Assembly (NCBI GenBank): GCA_037102815.1
Contig: BTPP01000005.1
Location: forward strand, 868,001-932,000
Source of the DNA: Neurospora intermedia
Taxonomy: Eukaryota > Ascomycota > Sordariomycetes > Sordariales > Sordariaceae
DNA length: 64,000 nt
Reading direction: 5' to 3'
Part shown: in pieces, positions 12,344 to 22,935 of the stretch
Layout: each line of letters starts with the position of its first letter
Numbering within the stretch: the first letter of the stretch is position 1
Position numbers and translations under genes: made by a program
Notes under the pieces: model-generated
The model's input: the letters and a program-made list of their open reading frames with translations, nothing else
Databases searched by the model: none
Told to the model about the DNA's origin: nothing

Positions 12344-14815
12344 CTACCTTTGAACAGATGCAACCCTTCTCAGGGGTAAATACGACGAGAGACCTGATCG
12401 CCAACCAAAGCCCAGTTTCCTCCTATTCATCTCGCCTGCTGCTAGGTTATCATTAGCCGTAAAGGCGGAGCCCGTCTCCCTCTGCTGTTCTGTGTCCTGT
12501 TCTTGCGCTTGCACCACCCTCGGCCTGGCAGCAACAGCAGCGGCTGGCTTCTTCTGATAACTCCTCAGGTGATCCTTGGTCAAAGCCATCAGATGCGGCA
12601 CCGTGGCCGTCTCCTTCGAACCCTGACGAATCTCAGCCGCCGTCTGCGCTGGTAACGCTTCCATGAGAATATCTGCTAGCTGGCTATCCAGTTCCTCCTT
12701 CCGAGCAAAGCACGCTGCGACTGCGTTAAGCCCCGTGTCGGGCGTGCGCATCTCCCGATCGTACTTGAGGCGCTTTTCCAGGGGCACTTCGACGTCCCAG
12801 TGCTGTCGCCACAAAGTCAGGGGTCGTACGTCGCGCGGAACGGAGACGGCGAGGATGTTCATGATTTCCTCGGTCGTGGCCTTAATGGCCTTCTCGGTGG
12901 CGTCTACTTGCTCAATGAGCCAATCTAGCTTGGCTAGGCGTTGGAGTGCCCTGGCACGCTCCTCGCGCTCGACTGCGCGCGGGTTGGTAGGGCTGATAAG
13001 GTTCAGGCTGGTAATGGCACTGTCTAACCGGTGTTCAAGATGCTCGTCGGGCTGTGCTAATAGGAGGTGTTCGACCTTTGGAAGAGTCAACCTGAGCTGG
13101 AAGATGGTCTGCACCGCTTCTCTGAACCAGATGGATGTCGCAATACGGTTGAGGCGGTCATTGCCCTTGGGTAAGAGGTAGGCCGGTGATGTGGAATCTT
13201 GCAGGGCAGAGCTATGATAGAGTGACTCTGTCGACCTCGCGTACCGGATCTGGAGAACGGTGCGAAGCTTCCTTACCGTCTTTAGCGACAAGAAACTTCG
13301 CGAGAGGATCATGGTCGTGATGGCGCCCACGTGTGACAGCAGTCCGTCGACTAGCACACGAGTAGCCAGATCGTCAACAGTGTTGCAGATAGCATGTAAC
13401 AGTTGATCAAAGAGTTCGGCATTGATGGTCCACCTTTGGTCGAGACAGGCAACAAACACTTTGGCGGCGTGCCCGATTCTCCTGAAGTCGATGAGGGCCT
13501 CGATAATGGCTTCCATAACGGGCTGCTCCAAATTAGCACGCTCAACGACTGTACGACCGTTGGCTAGGGCGACATCCGACTCGAGCGCCCAGCGCAAGAG
13601 TCCACGGTCTTGGTATACGTCCGAGATGGACTTGCTGCGCATATTCAGGCCTCGAGGATCGCGACCAATGAGGCGTCGGAGCAGCATGTGGAAACCCTCG
13701 GCATCTCTCTTGCAGCGGTAGTGGTGTATCAGACAGAGGATCGTGCCTTGTGTGGGTCGTAGACGACTCTTGTGTAGGAAATTGTCCACCACGGCGCCAG
13801 CCAAAACATGCTCGCCGATCTGAGTGAAGCCTGCTATGAGCATGTTGTAGTTGTGGATGCCAGGTGGCACGGTGTTGATGAGAAGGTTATGGCAAACCTT
13901 GGCCACATACTTGTCCCGGCTTCGAGGTCCCTTCCAGTCGGCCAAGATGTTGCACGTAACTTGGTTGAAGCGCCGGCGCGCCTGAATTGTCATAGTTAGA
14001 TCATAATGGGCGTGATGGAACCTGGGATAGCCGTCCTTCTTCAACATGCGCGTTATGCTCCAGGCCGACTCGGGGTGGTCCTTGGGGAGATAGGACTTGA
14101 TGCCCTGCATCTCTGAAGCCTTGTAGGCGGCTTCCATGAGGTCGTCCACAAGGTTGGTGACCATGTCGATTTGCTTCTCCATCTGCTTTTCGTTTCGAGG
14201 TTCCCGGTCCTGGTCCAAGGTTTCTGCCATACTCTCTTCGTAGGCGATGGTTTTGTCGCAGCTGATGAGACCGTCTCTTCCCATACAAAAGTCCTTGCGC
14301 GGGTCCCTCCATGACATGCCGAGGGAATCGCGCAGCTTCAGGACAGCAGCTCTCTTCTCGGCAGCACTGGACGCCAGACTCCTGACTGAATCGACATGGT
14401 AATCGCATATAGACTCGAGCACATCGATTGTAGGCTGGCTGCGGGTGCGGAAGGGTTCGGGTCGGCGGGCGGCAGATGCTGAGCCGACAAGGCGTAGGAG
14501 GTCTCCGTCGGCGGCATCGTCGGTCATAAGGATTGCTAGGTTCTTCTTTGCTTCATGGATCTTGCGGTTGAGCTCGCGCTGGCGCCGTTCCTTGTTCTCG
14601 GTGTCGACGACGACGGCGGTGGCTGCGAGAGCCGTGTAGCAGGCGGTGGCTACATTGCTGCCGAGGGCTTTCCTGGTTCGCTGGGCGGCGGCGGATCGGG
14701 CGTTGGACTGGGCGAGGCGCACGGCTTGGAAGCTGTTGAAGCTATTCGGAGCGGGCAGACAGGAGTGGCAGCGACAGCCCCGGAATTGGGCTACGGTCGA
14801 CCAGATCCCCTGCAT
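12344..14815 (-). CDS. PPR-like protein, probably mitochondrial
   Basis: Single-exon gene of 823 residues, with ATG at 14815 and TAG at 12344-12346. The first 60 residues are rich in Arg, Ser, Ala and Gln and almost lack acids, as expected for a mitochondrial presequence; a short hydrophobic Ala/Val stretch follows. The centre contains helical repeats resembling pentatricopeptide units, for example INTVPPGIHNYNMLIAGF and RPTQGTILCLIHHYRCKRDA. The C-terminal third is helical and charged, including a long predicted helix (EREERARALQRLAKLDWLIE). PPR proteins bind organellar RNA, so a role in mitochondrial RNA processing, translation or assembly is inferred. I cannot assign it to a named member (CIA84-like and similar proteins were considered). 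The start is supported by the presequence and by lack of an earlier in-frame ATG nearby. Confidence 0.8.
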   Translation of the reverse strand: MQGIWSTVAQFRGCRCHSCLPAPNSFNSFQAVRLAQSNARSAAAQRTRKALGSNVATACYTALAATAVVVDTENKERRQRELNRKIHEAKKNLAILMTDDAADGDLLRLVGSASAARRPEPFRTRSQPTIDVLESICDYHVDSVRSLASSAAEKRAAVLKLRDSLGMSWRDPRKDFCMGRDGLISCDKTIAYEESMAETLDQDREPRNEKQMEKQIDMVTNLVDDLMEAAYKASEMQGIKSYLPKDHPESAWSITRMLKKDGYPRFHHAHYDLTMTIQARRRFNQVTCNILADWKGPRSRDKYVAKVCHNLLINTVPPGIHNYNMLIAGFTQIGEHVLAGAVVDNFLHKSRLRPTQGTILCLIHHYRCKRDAEGFHMLLRRLIGRDPRGLNMRSKSISDVYQDRGLLRWALESDVALANGRTVVERANLEQPVMEAIIEALIDFRRIGHAAKVFVACLDQRWTINAELFDQLLHAICNTVDDLATRVLVDGLLSHVGAITTMILSRSFLSLKTVRKLRTVLQIRYARSTESLYHSSALQDSTSPAYLLPKGNDRLNRIATSIWFREAVQTIFQLRLTLPKVEHLLLAQPDEHLEHRLDSAITSLNLISPTNPRAVEREERARALQRLAKLDWLIEQVDATEKAIKATTEEIMNILAVSVPRDVRPLTLWRQHWDVEVPLEKRLKYDREMRTPDTGLNAVAACFARKEELDSQLADILMEALPAQTAAEIRQGSKETATVPHLMALTKDHLRSYQKKPAAAVAARPRVVQAQEQDTEQQRETGSAFTANDNLAAGEMNRRKLGFGWRSGLSSYLPLRRVASVQR

Positions 14816-15575
14816 CGTCGGGGCATATCTGGTCGATGCGGCAGCGGCATCAGGGCAAGGGGAGGAGGGCGGGATTTGTTCGTCGGTGACTTGTCGGCGG
14901 CGGGTGGATTTGAAAGATCAATTAAGAGGCCCGTCAAAGGGTGGGGCGTTTTGAGGGCGGGCATGTCCAATTCCAGGTTCCCGTCCCCATCGCAAGCTAA
15001 AGTCTTTGCGCTGTCGGCGGCCGGGCGTACAGTGTTGATTGCGCGCATTCGCATCACATCAGAGGGAGGTCAACAAAGCTCCCTTTTAGGGTAAGGGATA
15101 CTAAACCCTTAGGGTTGACATCAGTCGAAAGGACCAGGTTCCGTCACAGGCCATGTTGGAGGCTATTGTTCTGTTCGAGGTCAATTGACTTCTATTAATG
15201 TTCAACATAAACTTTCTCACTAAAACTAGGAACATTTCACTGTTCTAAGTCGCAACTTGGGCATGCTTGCAAACGCTGAATACCAAGTTTAAAGTCTTCT
15301 TTCAAAGAGCTCCGGAAGCTCAGACCACCTACCTCTGAAGCTGGAGCAACAACCTAACTGAAGCTGCATAAGTGGGGCTAACAGCTGAAGATCAGAGCTG
15401 AGAAGGTGCCCCTTGAGCCCCTCCACCACCACAGCAGAAGCTGGCTGGCTGGCTGGCAGCTCCCAATCAGGCAGAGTCTAGAACAACAGGTCACTGAAGA
15501 ATATCACCTCGTCAAAAACATCAATATAAACCGCAAACAACCCCCAAAATAATCACATATCTCACAACAGCCAAG
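14816..15575. promoter_or_regulatory. Divergent upstream region, PPR gene / CZIB gene
   Basis: This 760-bp divergent intergenic region contains a palindrome-like CCCTTAGGG at about 15104 and a GGCTGGCTGGCTGG run near 15440. No gene is seen. The leader before 15576 is A/C-rich and ends in CCAAGATG. Confidence 0.6.
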
Positions 15576-16234
15576 ATGTTTGCGCTTTACCTTACTGCTG
15601 AGCTTGCTGGGTGAGTGAACAAGAAGTCAGGAGAAGGAAAAAAGGAAAAGCCAACTTACACCAAACTTTTAGAGTCACCAACCTCCGCCCTGACGACAGC
15701 GAGGGTAACCCGTTCTGGTACACCTTCAAGGTTCAGTGCACCTCCTGCAGGGAGGTCCATGACAAGCCCGTTGGCGTGAGCCGCTTCGTAAGTTCATCTC
15801 AGAAAACCCGAAGCATTCCCTTGCTGACACATTCACCAGGAAAACAACGAGATGAGCGGCAGCCGTGGCGAGGCCAACTTTGTGTGGAAGTGCAAAAACT
15901 GCAAGAGAGAGTCGTCGGCTTCCATCAAGGCTGCCCCCACCGCTTACGAGCAGACGGAACCTGCCAAGAAGCAAAAGCTTCTCGAGTTTGACTGCAGAGG
16001 TTTGGAGTTTGTTGAGTTCCAGCCTGAGGTTAGTCCATATACATCTGGTATCTTCTCGATACAGTATACTTGCTGACATCGGATATGCAGGGCTCTTGGC
16101 TTGCCGAAGGCATTGACTCCAACACCAAGTTCGCCGACATTGACCTGACCGAGGGAGAATGGTTCGATTATGATGAGAAGGCCAACGATGAAGTTAGCAT
16201 CAAGGAGCTCAAGTGGGAGATCAACCGGGCTTAA
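15576..16234 (+). CDS. CXXC zinc-binding protein, DUF866/UPF0587 (CZIB-like)
   Basis: Homologue of human CZIB (C1orf123), a small eukaryotic zinc-binding protein of poorly defined function. Four exons, 15576-15610, 15673-15787, 15840-16028 and 16091-16234, give 483 nt, 160 residues, the usual family size. Introns are 52-62 nt with GT-AG ends. Two CXXC pairs form the zinc site: CTSC (C34/C37) and CKNC (C68/C71), within the family blocks VQCTSCREVH and ANFVWKCKNC. The C-terminal GEWFDYDEKANDEVSI block is also typical. The first exon is only 35 nt, and the start ATG is the only one that reads into the family N-terminus MFALYLTAEL. First of three consecutive C4-zinc genes on this strand. Confidence 0.93.
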
Positions 16235-16607
16235 ATCTGTAAACTCCCTCTCAAAGCATTTCTTGACAATCTCCAGTCTAACCCTAACCCTCGACTTGTA
16301 AGCTCCTTCGTAATGCACTGTTGATGAGATGTTGTTGAGAAAACGGGAATGAAGGCGGCAGGTGTCAGGGGAAAAAGTGACATTGAAGGGGCTGCTATAT
16401 GTATTGATATTCCCCTTGGCTTGAGTCCCTTGATGGGTAGATATTGGTCTTTACCCAAAGGCGAACGTTCAAGCAACCGGTTGGCCCGTGCACCAGCCTT
16501 CGTTTCACGCCGTAAAAATCCAATTGAACAATCTGACTTGCATCTCTCCCACGTCCATCAACCACCGACATCCGACCTTGTTGTTCTACGACATTACGGA
16601 ACTCACG
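16235..16607. other. Spacer between CZIB and Rpr2 genes
   Basis: About 370 bp between same-strand genes. The downstream frame stays open back to an upstream ATG at 16488, but that extension has no recognisable content. Probably 3' UTR plus a short promoter. Confidence 0.55.
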
Positions 16608-17279
16608 ATGAACGGACCATCCTCAACCCAACTCTCAGCGACGCTGGACTTTCTAACGGACGCCGCCCATCTTCTGGCAACGACAGCGCCAGAGACGTCG
16701 GCGTTCCTCATGAACCAGAGAGGCAACCTTATGTTTGAGAACGAACTGCCCCAGTCCGACGTCCATAGACAGCACGTCTGCAGTTGCTGCGGCCACATCA
16801 TGATCCCCGGTCACGGCAGTACTTTGAAATTTGAACACCAAAAAGCCGTGCGCAAGAGGCTAAGAGCAGGCCAAAAGTTCACAAAAACGCCTGTCCAGAC
16901 GAAGCAACAGGATCAAGAGTCGCGCAAAGGCCCAATCAAAAGCATCACATGCGGCCACTGCACGAGGAAGACGGAGATCAAGTTCCCGGCCCCGGCTCCT
17001 GTCTCGAGGCGCAGCATCAACCTGAAGACTCAACCATCACAACAACAAGCGCCAAAGACAGCAGCTACAGGGCAAAAACCACATGCAGCGCCTGCGGCTA
17101 CCCTGGGGTCTCTTTCTGGGCTCTCCGCACCCAAGCCAACCCCTTCGTCCAGTGCAAATAGCAAAAAGCGTGCCAAATCCAGAAAAGCCGGACTTCAGGC
17201 CTTGCTCGACCAGTCCAATGCCTCCAAAGCCTCGAGGCCTGGTCTGGGACTGAGTCTCGCCGATTTTATGCAGAAATAA
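16608..17279 (+). CDS. RNase P/MRP subunit of the Rpr2/Rpp21/Snm1 family
   Basis: Protein subunit of the ribonucleoprotein that trims the 5' leader of pre-tRNA (RNase P) or cleaves pre-rRNA (RNase MRP). Single exon, 223 residues from the ATG at 16608; an in-frame ATG at 16488 would add 40 residues with no family character. The N-terminal helical segment (LSATLDFLTDAAHLLA, residues 9-24) precedes a zinc ribbon with CSCC (C58, C60/C61) and CGHC (C115/C118), spaced by a basic linker rich in Lys/Arg/Gln. This is the Rpr2 layout. The tail (residues 125-223) is Pro/Ser/Ala-rich, then basic, and ends in a short hydrophobic LGLSLADFMQK. Whether it serves RNase P (Rpr2) or MRP (Snm1) cannot be told from sequence. 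Confidence 0.85.
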   Translation: MNGPSSTQLSATLDFLTDAAHLLATTAPETSAFLMNQRGNLMFENELPQSDVHRQHVCSCCGHIMIPGHGSTLKFEHQKAVRKRLRAGQKFTKTPVQTKQQDQESRKGPIKSITCGHCTRKTEIKFPAPAPVSRRSINLKTQPSQQQAPKTAATGQKPHAAPAATLGSLSGLSAPKPTPSSSANSKKRAKSRKAGLQALLDQSNASKASRPGLGLSLADFMQK

Positions 17280-17897
17280 AGTTGCTCTCTGAAATAGAGA
17301 CGCATGGGCCACCAATTGTTACCGTATTGGGCTGTCCTGGAATTTCTGACAGAGAGTTTCCATCAGCTCCCGTCCCGGATTCTGATCAATATTGCCCTGT
17401 GATTGGTGGTTTGGGGCAACTGTGAAGTACATAAGCTACTCTGGCAGTCTGGTATGACTGGATTGCCGCAAGGGAAATTCCAGGTCACTCGAGCGGTTGA
17501 CTTTTGATAGATTTCCAAGCAGTTACGGGTATCTTGAACACTCGGACAGGGCTCTTGAAATCATCAATTCTGAAAACTATCAGATGATTATTTCCGGGCC
17601 ACAGGGCATGAACACGAAGGCAAAACAACGAACGTTCAAGGCTGGAATGTTCCCGAAGCTTTGGGCAGCGGCTCCATTGCGTTGGGTCAATCTGGGCCAA
17701 GTCTGGGGTCAAGCCGCTTATGTCATTTGGTTCCCTTGCTTGCTCCACCCTTCCTTGCCAGAATCCCCCGCCAAACCCGATCGCCAATTGCCCCTCCAAA
17801 ATTTTCTCCAAGGGCCCTATAAAAGTCACCGTCTGCTAATCCATCCCAACGGCCGTTTGCGACAATCCACACAGATATTACCTCCACAACATACACA
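17280..17897. other. Intergenic region upstream of ZPR1
   Basis: These 618 bp hold the Rpr2 3' end and the ZPR1 promoter. Open frames here are short and overlap the promoter. A TATA box lies at 17818-17824. Confidence 0.6.
17818..17824 (+). promoter_or_regulatory. TATA box of the ZPR1 gene
   Basis: TATAAAA sits 74 bp before the last base preceding the ZPR1 start codon, a reasonable distance for a TATA box with a short leader. The call rests on motif and position only. Confidence 0.55.
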
Positions 17898-19329
17898 ATG
17901 CCCGAGGAAACTTTTACCCCTATCGGCCAGAAGGTCGAGGATATCGCGCCCGCCGCCGCCGACGCCCAGGCCGAGGATGACGAGCCCCGCGGTGTCGAGG
18001 AGATCGAGTCTCTCTGCATGAACTGCCACGAGAATGTAAGTTGGAAGCTGTCGCAAACAGTCGCGCCCTTCGAATACCGGCTAACAAATGGTTCTCTAGG
18101 GAACAACACGTCTTCTCCTTACCCAGATTCCCTATTTCCGCGAAATCATCATCATGTCCTTCTCTTGCGACAAGTGCGGCTTCCAGAACAATGAGATCCA
18201 GCCTGCCGGCACCTTCCAGCTCAAGGGTGTCCACGTCGAGCTTCGCCTGACCCAGATGGAGGACTTTGCCCGCCAGGTCGTCAAGTCTGATACCGCCACT
18301 GTCAAGTTCATTGAGTTGGACGTCGAGGTTCCCGCCGGCCGCGGTCAGCTTACCAACGTCGAGGGTCTCCTGACCACTATTGTCGAGGACCTCGAGGCTG
18401 GCCAGGCGGACCGCAAGGAGCAGGCCCCCGAGGTCTACGAGAAGGTTGGAGAGATCATCCAGAAGGGTCGCAAAATGCTCGCTGGCGAGGCCTTCCCCTT
18501 CCGTGTCTCCGTCGACGACCCGGCCGGCAACTCCTTCATCACCCCCGACATGCGCGACGGTGTTGGCAAGTGGGAGAAGCGCGAGTACCTCCGTACCAAG
18601 GAGCAGAACGAGGCCCTCGGTCTTACCGACACCAGCAACGAAGGCCTCACCGAGAGTGGCGACATCATCCCCGATACCGTTTACGCTTTCCCCGCCACCT
18701 GCCCCGGCTGCATGCACCCTTGCACCACCAACATGAAGATGGTCGACATCCCCCACTTCCGTCAGGTCGTCATCATGAACACCACTTGCGACGACTGCGG
18801 CTACAAGTCCAACGACGTCAAGACCGGCGGTGAGGTGCCCGAGAAGGGCAAGAAGGTCACCATCAAGGTCAGGAACTCGGTCGATCTCGCCCGCGACATT
18901 CTCAAGAGCGAGTCTTGCTTCCTCGAGTGCCCCGAGCTCAACCTTTCCGTCAACCCCGGCACCCTCGGCGGCCGCTTCACCACGGTGGAGGGTCTGCTCA
19001 CCCAGGTCCGCGACGACCTCCACAACCAGATCTTCCAGACCGGCCCCGAGGACCCCGCCGCCGTCCACGCTGGCGACTCCCTCCCCGCTGAGGAGAAGGC
19101 TCGCTGGGACAAGTTCTTTGGCGACCTGACCGCCGCCATCAAGGGCGAGCGCGAGTTCACCATTATTCTCACCGATCCCATGGCCAGCTCCTACGTCCAG
19201 AGCTTGGCTGACGACCCGGCCCAGCCCGATGAGCAGATGATTGTGGAGGAGTACGAGCGTACCGATGAGGAAGAGGAGGAGCTTGGTCTTAAGGACATGA
19301 AGACTGAGAACTACTCTGAAGACCACTAA
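17898..19329 (+). CDS. zpr1: Zinc finger protein ZPR1
   Basis: Chaperone dedicated to folding of translation elongation factor eEF1A, also described as a signal-responsive nuclear shuttling protein. Two exons, 17898-18035 and 18100-19329 (64-nt intron, GTAAGT donor), encode 455 residues, matching the family length of about 460. Two copies of the ZPR1 module are present. The first zinc finger uses C40/C43 and C69/C72 (CMNC, CDKC); the second uses C247/C250 and C276/C279 (CPGC, CDDC). Each is followed by a beta-rich alpha-ZPR1 domain with the repeated signatures VEGLLTTI and VEGLLTQV. The intron falls inside the first finger, between its two Cys pairs. The C-terminus is acidic. A TATA box lies 74 bp upstream. 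Confidence 0.96.
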
Positions 19330-22300
19330 ATCAAGAAGGACCAATCAATGCTTTGGTGCTCTTTTTGGGGAGGGGAAGAAATCTTAATGAATCTATACAC
19401 AGCGACGAAGACGATGTCTCTTTTTTTTTGGGTTTCTATGGGTTCTCAAAGAAAACGAAACGGGTATGGGTTGGTTGAACTGGGAGTTTTGAGAGAGAGA
19501 TGATGCATGCATGATATAGCAGCCGTCAGTCATGTTTTGTCATGAGAAGATACCACGATCGATTTTGCTTTTTTTGTTTGTTTTCTTATTTTCCTTTACA
19601 TATATTAGGCGCCTCAAAATGGATAACATTACCCATACTTACATAGACAGACCCAAGCTTCTTTTGGCTAAACTGGAAAACGTGCTCTCTCTCAGGTTCA
19701 GCTTCTCTGATTTAGTTCAGTTGGGCTTTTATGTTGGTGTGTCTCAGTTACCAAGCTCACCCAAGTACATCCATCATGTGGTTCATTGAGTCATATGTAT
19801 GTACACTAGACACCGGAGGACCAAAAGACCAGACACATATAGCCCAGGTACGCTTGTTCACACACACAGCATCTAGTAGTAGCACAAAGCGTGGCTTAGG
19901 CAGATGTTACTGAGAAGAACAAGAGTTACGGTGACATTACAATGTCGGCCGAAAAAGACGTTGTGAAGAGTTGCCTCTTATCTTCATCTCGACTCTACTT
20001 ATTGATTGCTCGTCAACATTCCTGATAAAAAGTCCGAGTGGGTGATATATCTAGATCATTGTGCGAAACCTTTGATTGTACGTTTGAGATGCTGAGGTGA
20101 GGAAACAAAAGTACAGATCGGAGCAATGGTTGTGAAGAAGTCCAAGATCAAGATTCAACGGAATGCATTTGCTTGGCTTCCCTTGGTCTGTAATTTTGAA
20201 CGGGTAAACTAGAGTATAAATGTTAGTGCAGATGCTTGGTAGTACCTCTTACAGGGTTGCATAGGTAGTCATAGAGATCAAGCGCTAACAGATACTAGCA
20301 GACTCAATATTTAGCGTCCAGATCGCAAAGACGACAAAGGGAAATGGAGGTTTACCGAATAGACCTAGGTACTTAATCCATCACCACCTACGATCCAAAC
20401 TCAAGACGTGACATTTAGCTGTACCGTCAAAGCGTCATGATGGGATCGCAAATTCGCAACGAATATATAGGGCGCACAAAGAGTCGACGACCAATCACAC
20501 GTGTAACTAACGTGATTAGCATGAAATCCTGCGCTACACTGTTTGATGCGAGAGGTTAGTTTCCATCCAAGAGCCCGAGCGATGGGAGGGAGGCTTTGAG
20601 ATAAGGGCACCACCATCAGCTCTGTTCGGTAGATGTACCGTACCTAGGCATGGTTAGAAAACTTGATGTTGCGTCGTTCCGTCCGTCGCAAAAAGCGCTT
20701 TCGTGGATAAGTAGTTGAACCTACCTAACCTGCCTACCTAGCGTCCTCAGTCGTCCCACTTAGTTGGTTAGCTCAACTTCTTCTTAGTCAGTCTGAGAGA
20801 TGAGTAGTTCTTATCTTGAGCTTAGGTTATCAGGTTAGGCTGAGGTATCAACAAGTCCAACTGACTAAATAACTGACTGACTGACCGACGTGTCAGAAAG
20901 AAAATGGAACTCGTGTTTACGTGTAACAACCCAACCCTAAACCCCCCCTTAAGAGATCAGCAAAGCAGCCAAGGCTATTGAGGATGGAGGCTAGGTAGCC
21001 ATCGTGATAAAAGTTCCGAAAGAGATATCAGGTAAAGGGAGCTAATTACGGTAAGTATATGCCAAGTAGGTAATAAACAGCCGAAATCCGATACGGCACT
21101 CTTTGATGAATGTAGGAAACACAAAGCAAGCAGCTGTGTTCATTGACTCGAATGAATGAATGTGCACGACTGATGCAGCATCTATGGTACCGTTGGCGAC
21201 CGGGGCAACCGTCATGCATCATGATGAATGTCGGTCGGGTACTGATGCCAGCTAACAAACAACAGCGGTGATGGAAGTATTCTCCTCTCCGCCGCTTTCT
21301 GATTGGCTGGCTACACGTTGTCGTCAATTAAAACAAGACTTTGAAAAAGATTACCCACTTCGTCCCCCCCGTCTTTTTTGGGGTTTGGTTCAATTCTGCT
21401 TCAATGACCGTTCGATTGTGATCTCGTTGTTGGCAGTCGACATGGGTTGATGTTGGTCTCTCGATTTTAAAGTTCAACGAACAACTTTAGTTGTCTCTGG
21501 ACATGGAATTGGATCCTCGATTCGCCTCTCTCTGCTACCAGTTCGAGAACTGTGGCTTCTTTCTTTGTTGTCGATTGACGGTTTCGACAAGGAAAGAACC
21601 GACGGGAGTTAGCAGGCCAAACAGACACCTATAACAGGGGGGGTAAAGATAGTCTTAACAATGCTCTGGCTCAGAGGGGCAACTGGTAATTCAAGCCCGC
21701 AACACCTTAACAAATTCGCAATCAGATCTGCTGCATTGGTGTCAGACACGGTTCCCTGTCATTCAGTTTCCCCAACCTTTCACTTAGTTACATTCTCTCT
21801 TCCCTTTTTTTTTCTTTTCCGACTGACTCTGTGACTTTGCGGACTTTAACTCTTCCAACACTTGCCATCTCTATCTTTCCCCACCGCTAGAGGTAACTGT
21901 TCACCAATCATCATCTTTTTTCCAGCATTCCTCTCGTAAAAAGAAGACAGCTCATACTCTCTGCATCCGTTAACTCCAAAAGTCAACACTATTTGACGAC
22001 GCGTTACTAAGCAGCCACCGAGAGATACTGTGTCTGGTGTTTAACAGTCTTCTCTCCATCTCCACACACATTACTACCACTTTTGCGTACTCTCTTGGAT
22101 TGCTTCAAACTCTCCCTCCCTCCCTCCCTTAACTCCTCAATCGGGTATTGGGCAAGATAAACAAACAACACCGAAAAGACGCGACACTGCTCACAATTGC
22201 GCTTCAATACAAAGAAGTCTGCATCACCCCCAGTTGAACCTGTCAAACGATCCCAGGCTCTTTGGTGGTTAGCTCTTCCAGCTTTGACAAATCACACCTC

Positions 22301-22935
22301 GATCCAAAGCCAACAAGTAACCTGGGTCTTTCAGCAACCTGTCTACATCCTGATTAACACTCTAGCTGATTGGATCCTCCCTGGTGTCCCCGGTTTTCTC
22401 TGGCTCCAGAGGTAATACCATTCTGTGCTCGTCTTGTGTTGGTGGTTATTGTCGAGAAAGGACGACGATTGCCACTTTCTTCATTCCTAAAGTCTCTTTC
22501 TGCAACCAGGTAATAAACAACCCTTCGTCAAGTTTCATCCCTGACCTCGAGTTTCACTTATACCTACACTATCTGTTACCGGACTCTGGCGTGACTATTG
22601 CGCCGGCTGCATCCACTTGCTCCATTTATCAGTGTCCCCCTTCTTCACCTTCTCTTGCTTTCTAATCTTTCTGTTGCCGTTCCTTCCATCCCATCTTTTT
22701 ACTGGCCACCCGGCCAACCGGACCACATTCACCCAGCACTCGCCTCCCGCACAAACACCACAACCTTATAGATCTCTTGGCATCTCGGTCCTTCACTGCC
22801 GGCCGTGTTAATTTTTTCCCCCTTCATCTTAAGACTCAAGGCAACTGCGTGGGGTATTTCTCTCCATAACCAAAGCACAACTCCCGCTCTTCAACCTCTC
22901 CATCACTCTTCCTGACAACGCCTCACCTGCAGATC
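19330..22935. other. 3.6-kb gene-free region and probable long leader of the next gene
   Basis: I find no protein or RNA gene in this stretch. The part from 19330 to about 21250 is moderately AT-rich with scattered CCTACCTA/TAGGTA words (20340-20380, 20720-20900). From about 21780 to 22935 the plus strand becomes pyrimidine-rich with many CTTCC/CTCTC tracts, as in leaders of regulatory genes of filamentous ascomycetes. It contains several GT-type donor-like sites (for example GGTAACT near 21892) and short open frames (22197-22415). A spliced long 5' UTR with upstream ORFs is plausible but unproven. Confidence 0.5.

Noticed and set aside
15095-15120. TTAGGG-like sequence as an interstitial telomere repeat
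   Set aside because: Only one unit is present within a short palindrome, so it is not a repeat array.
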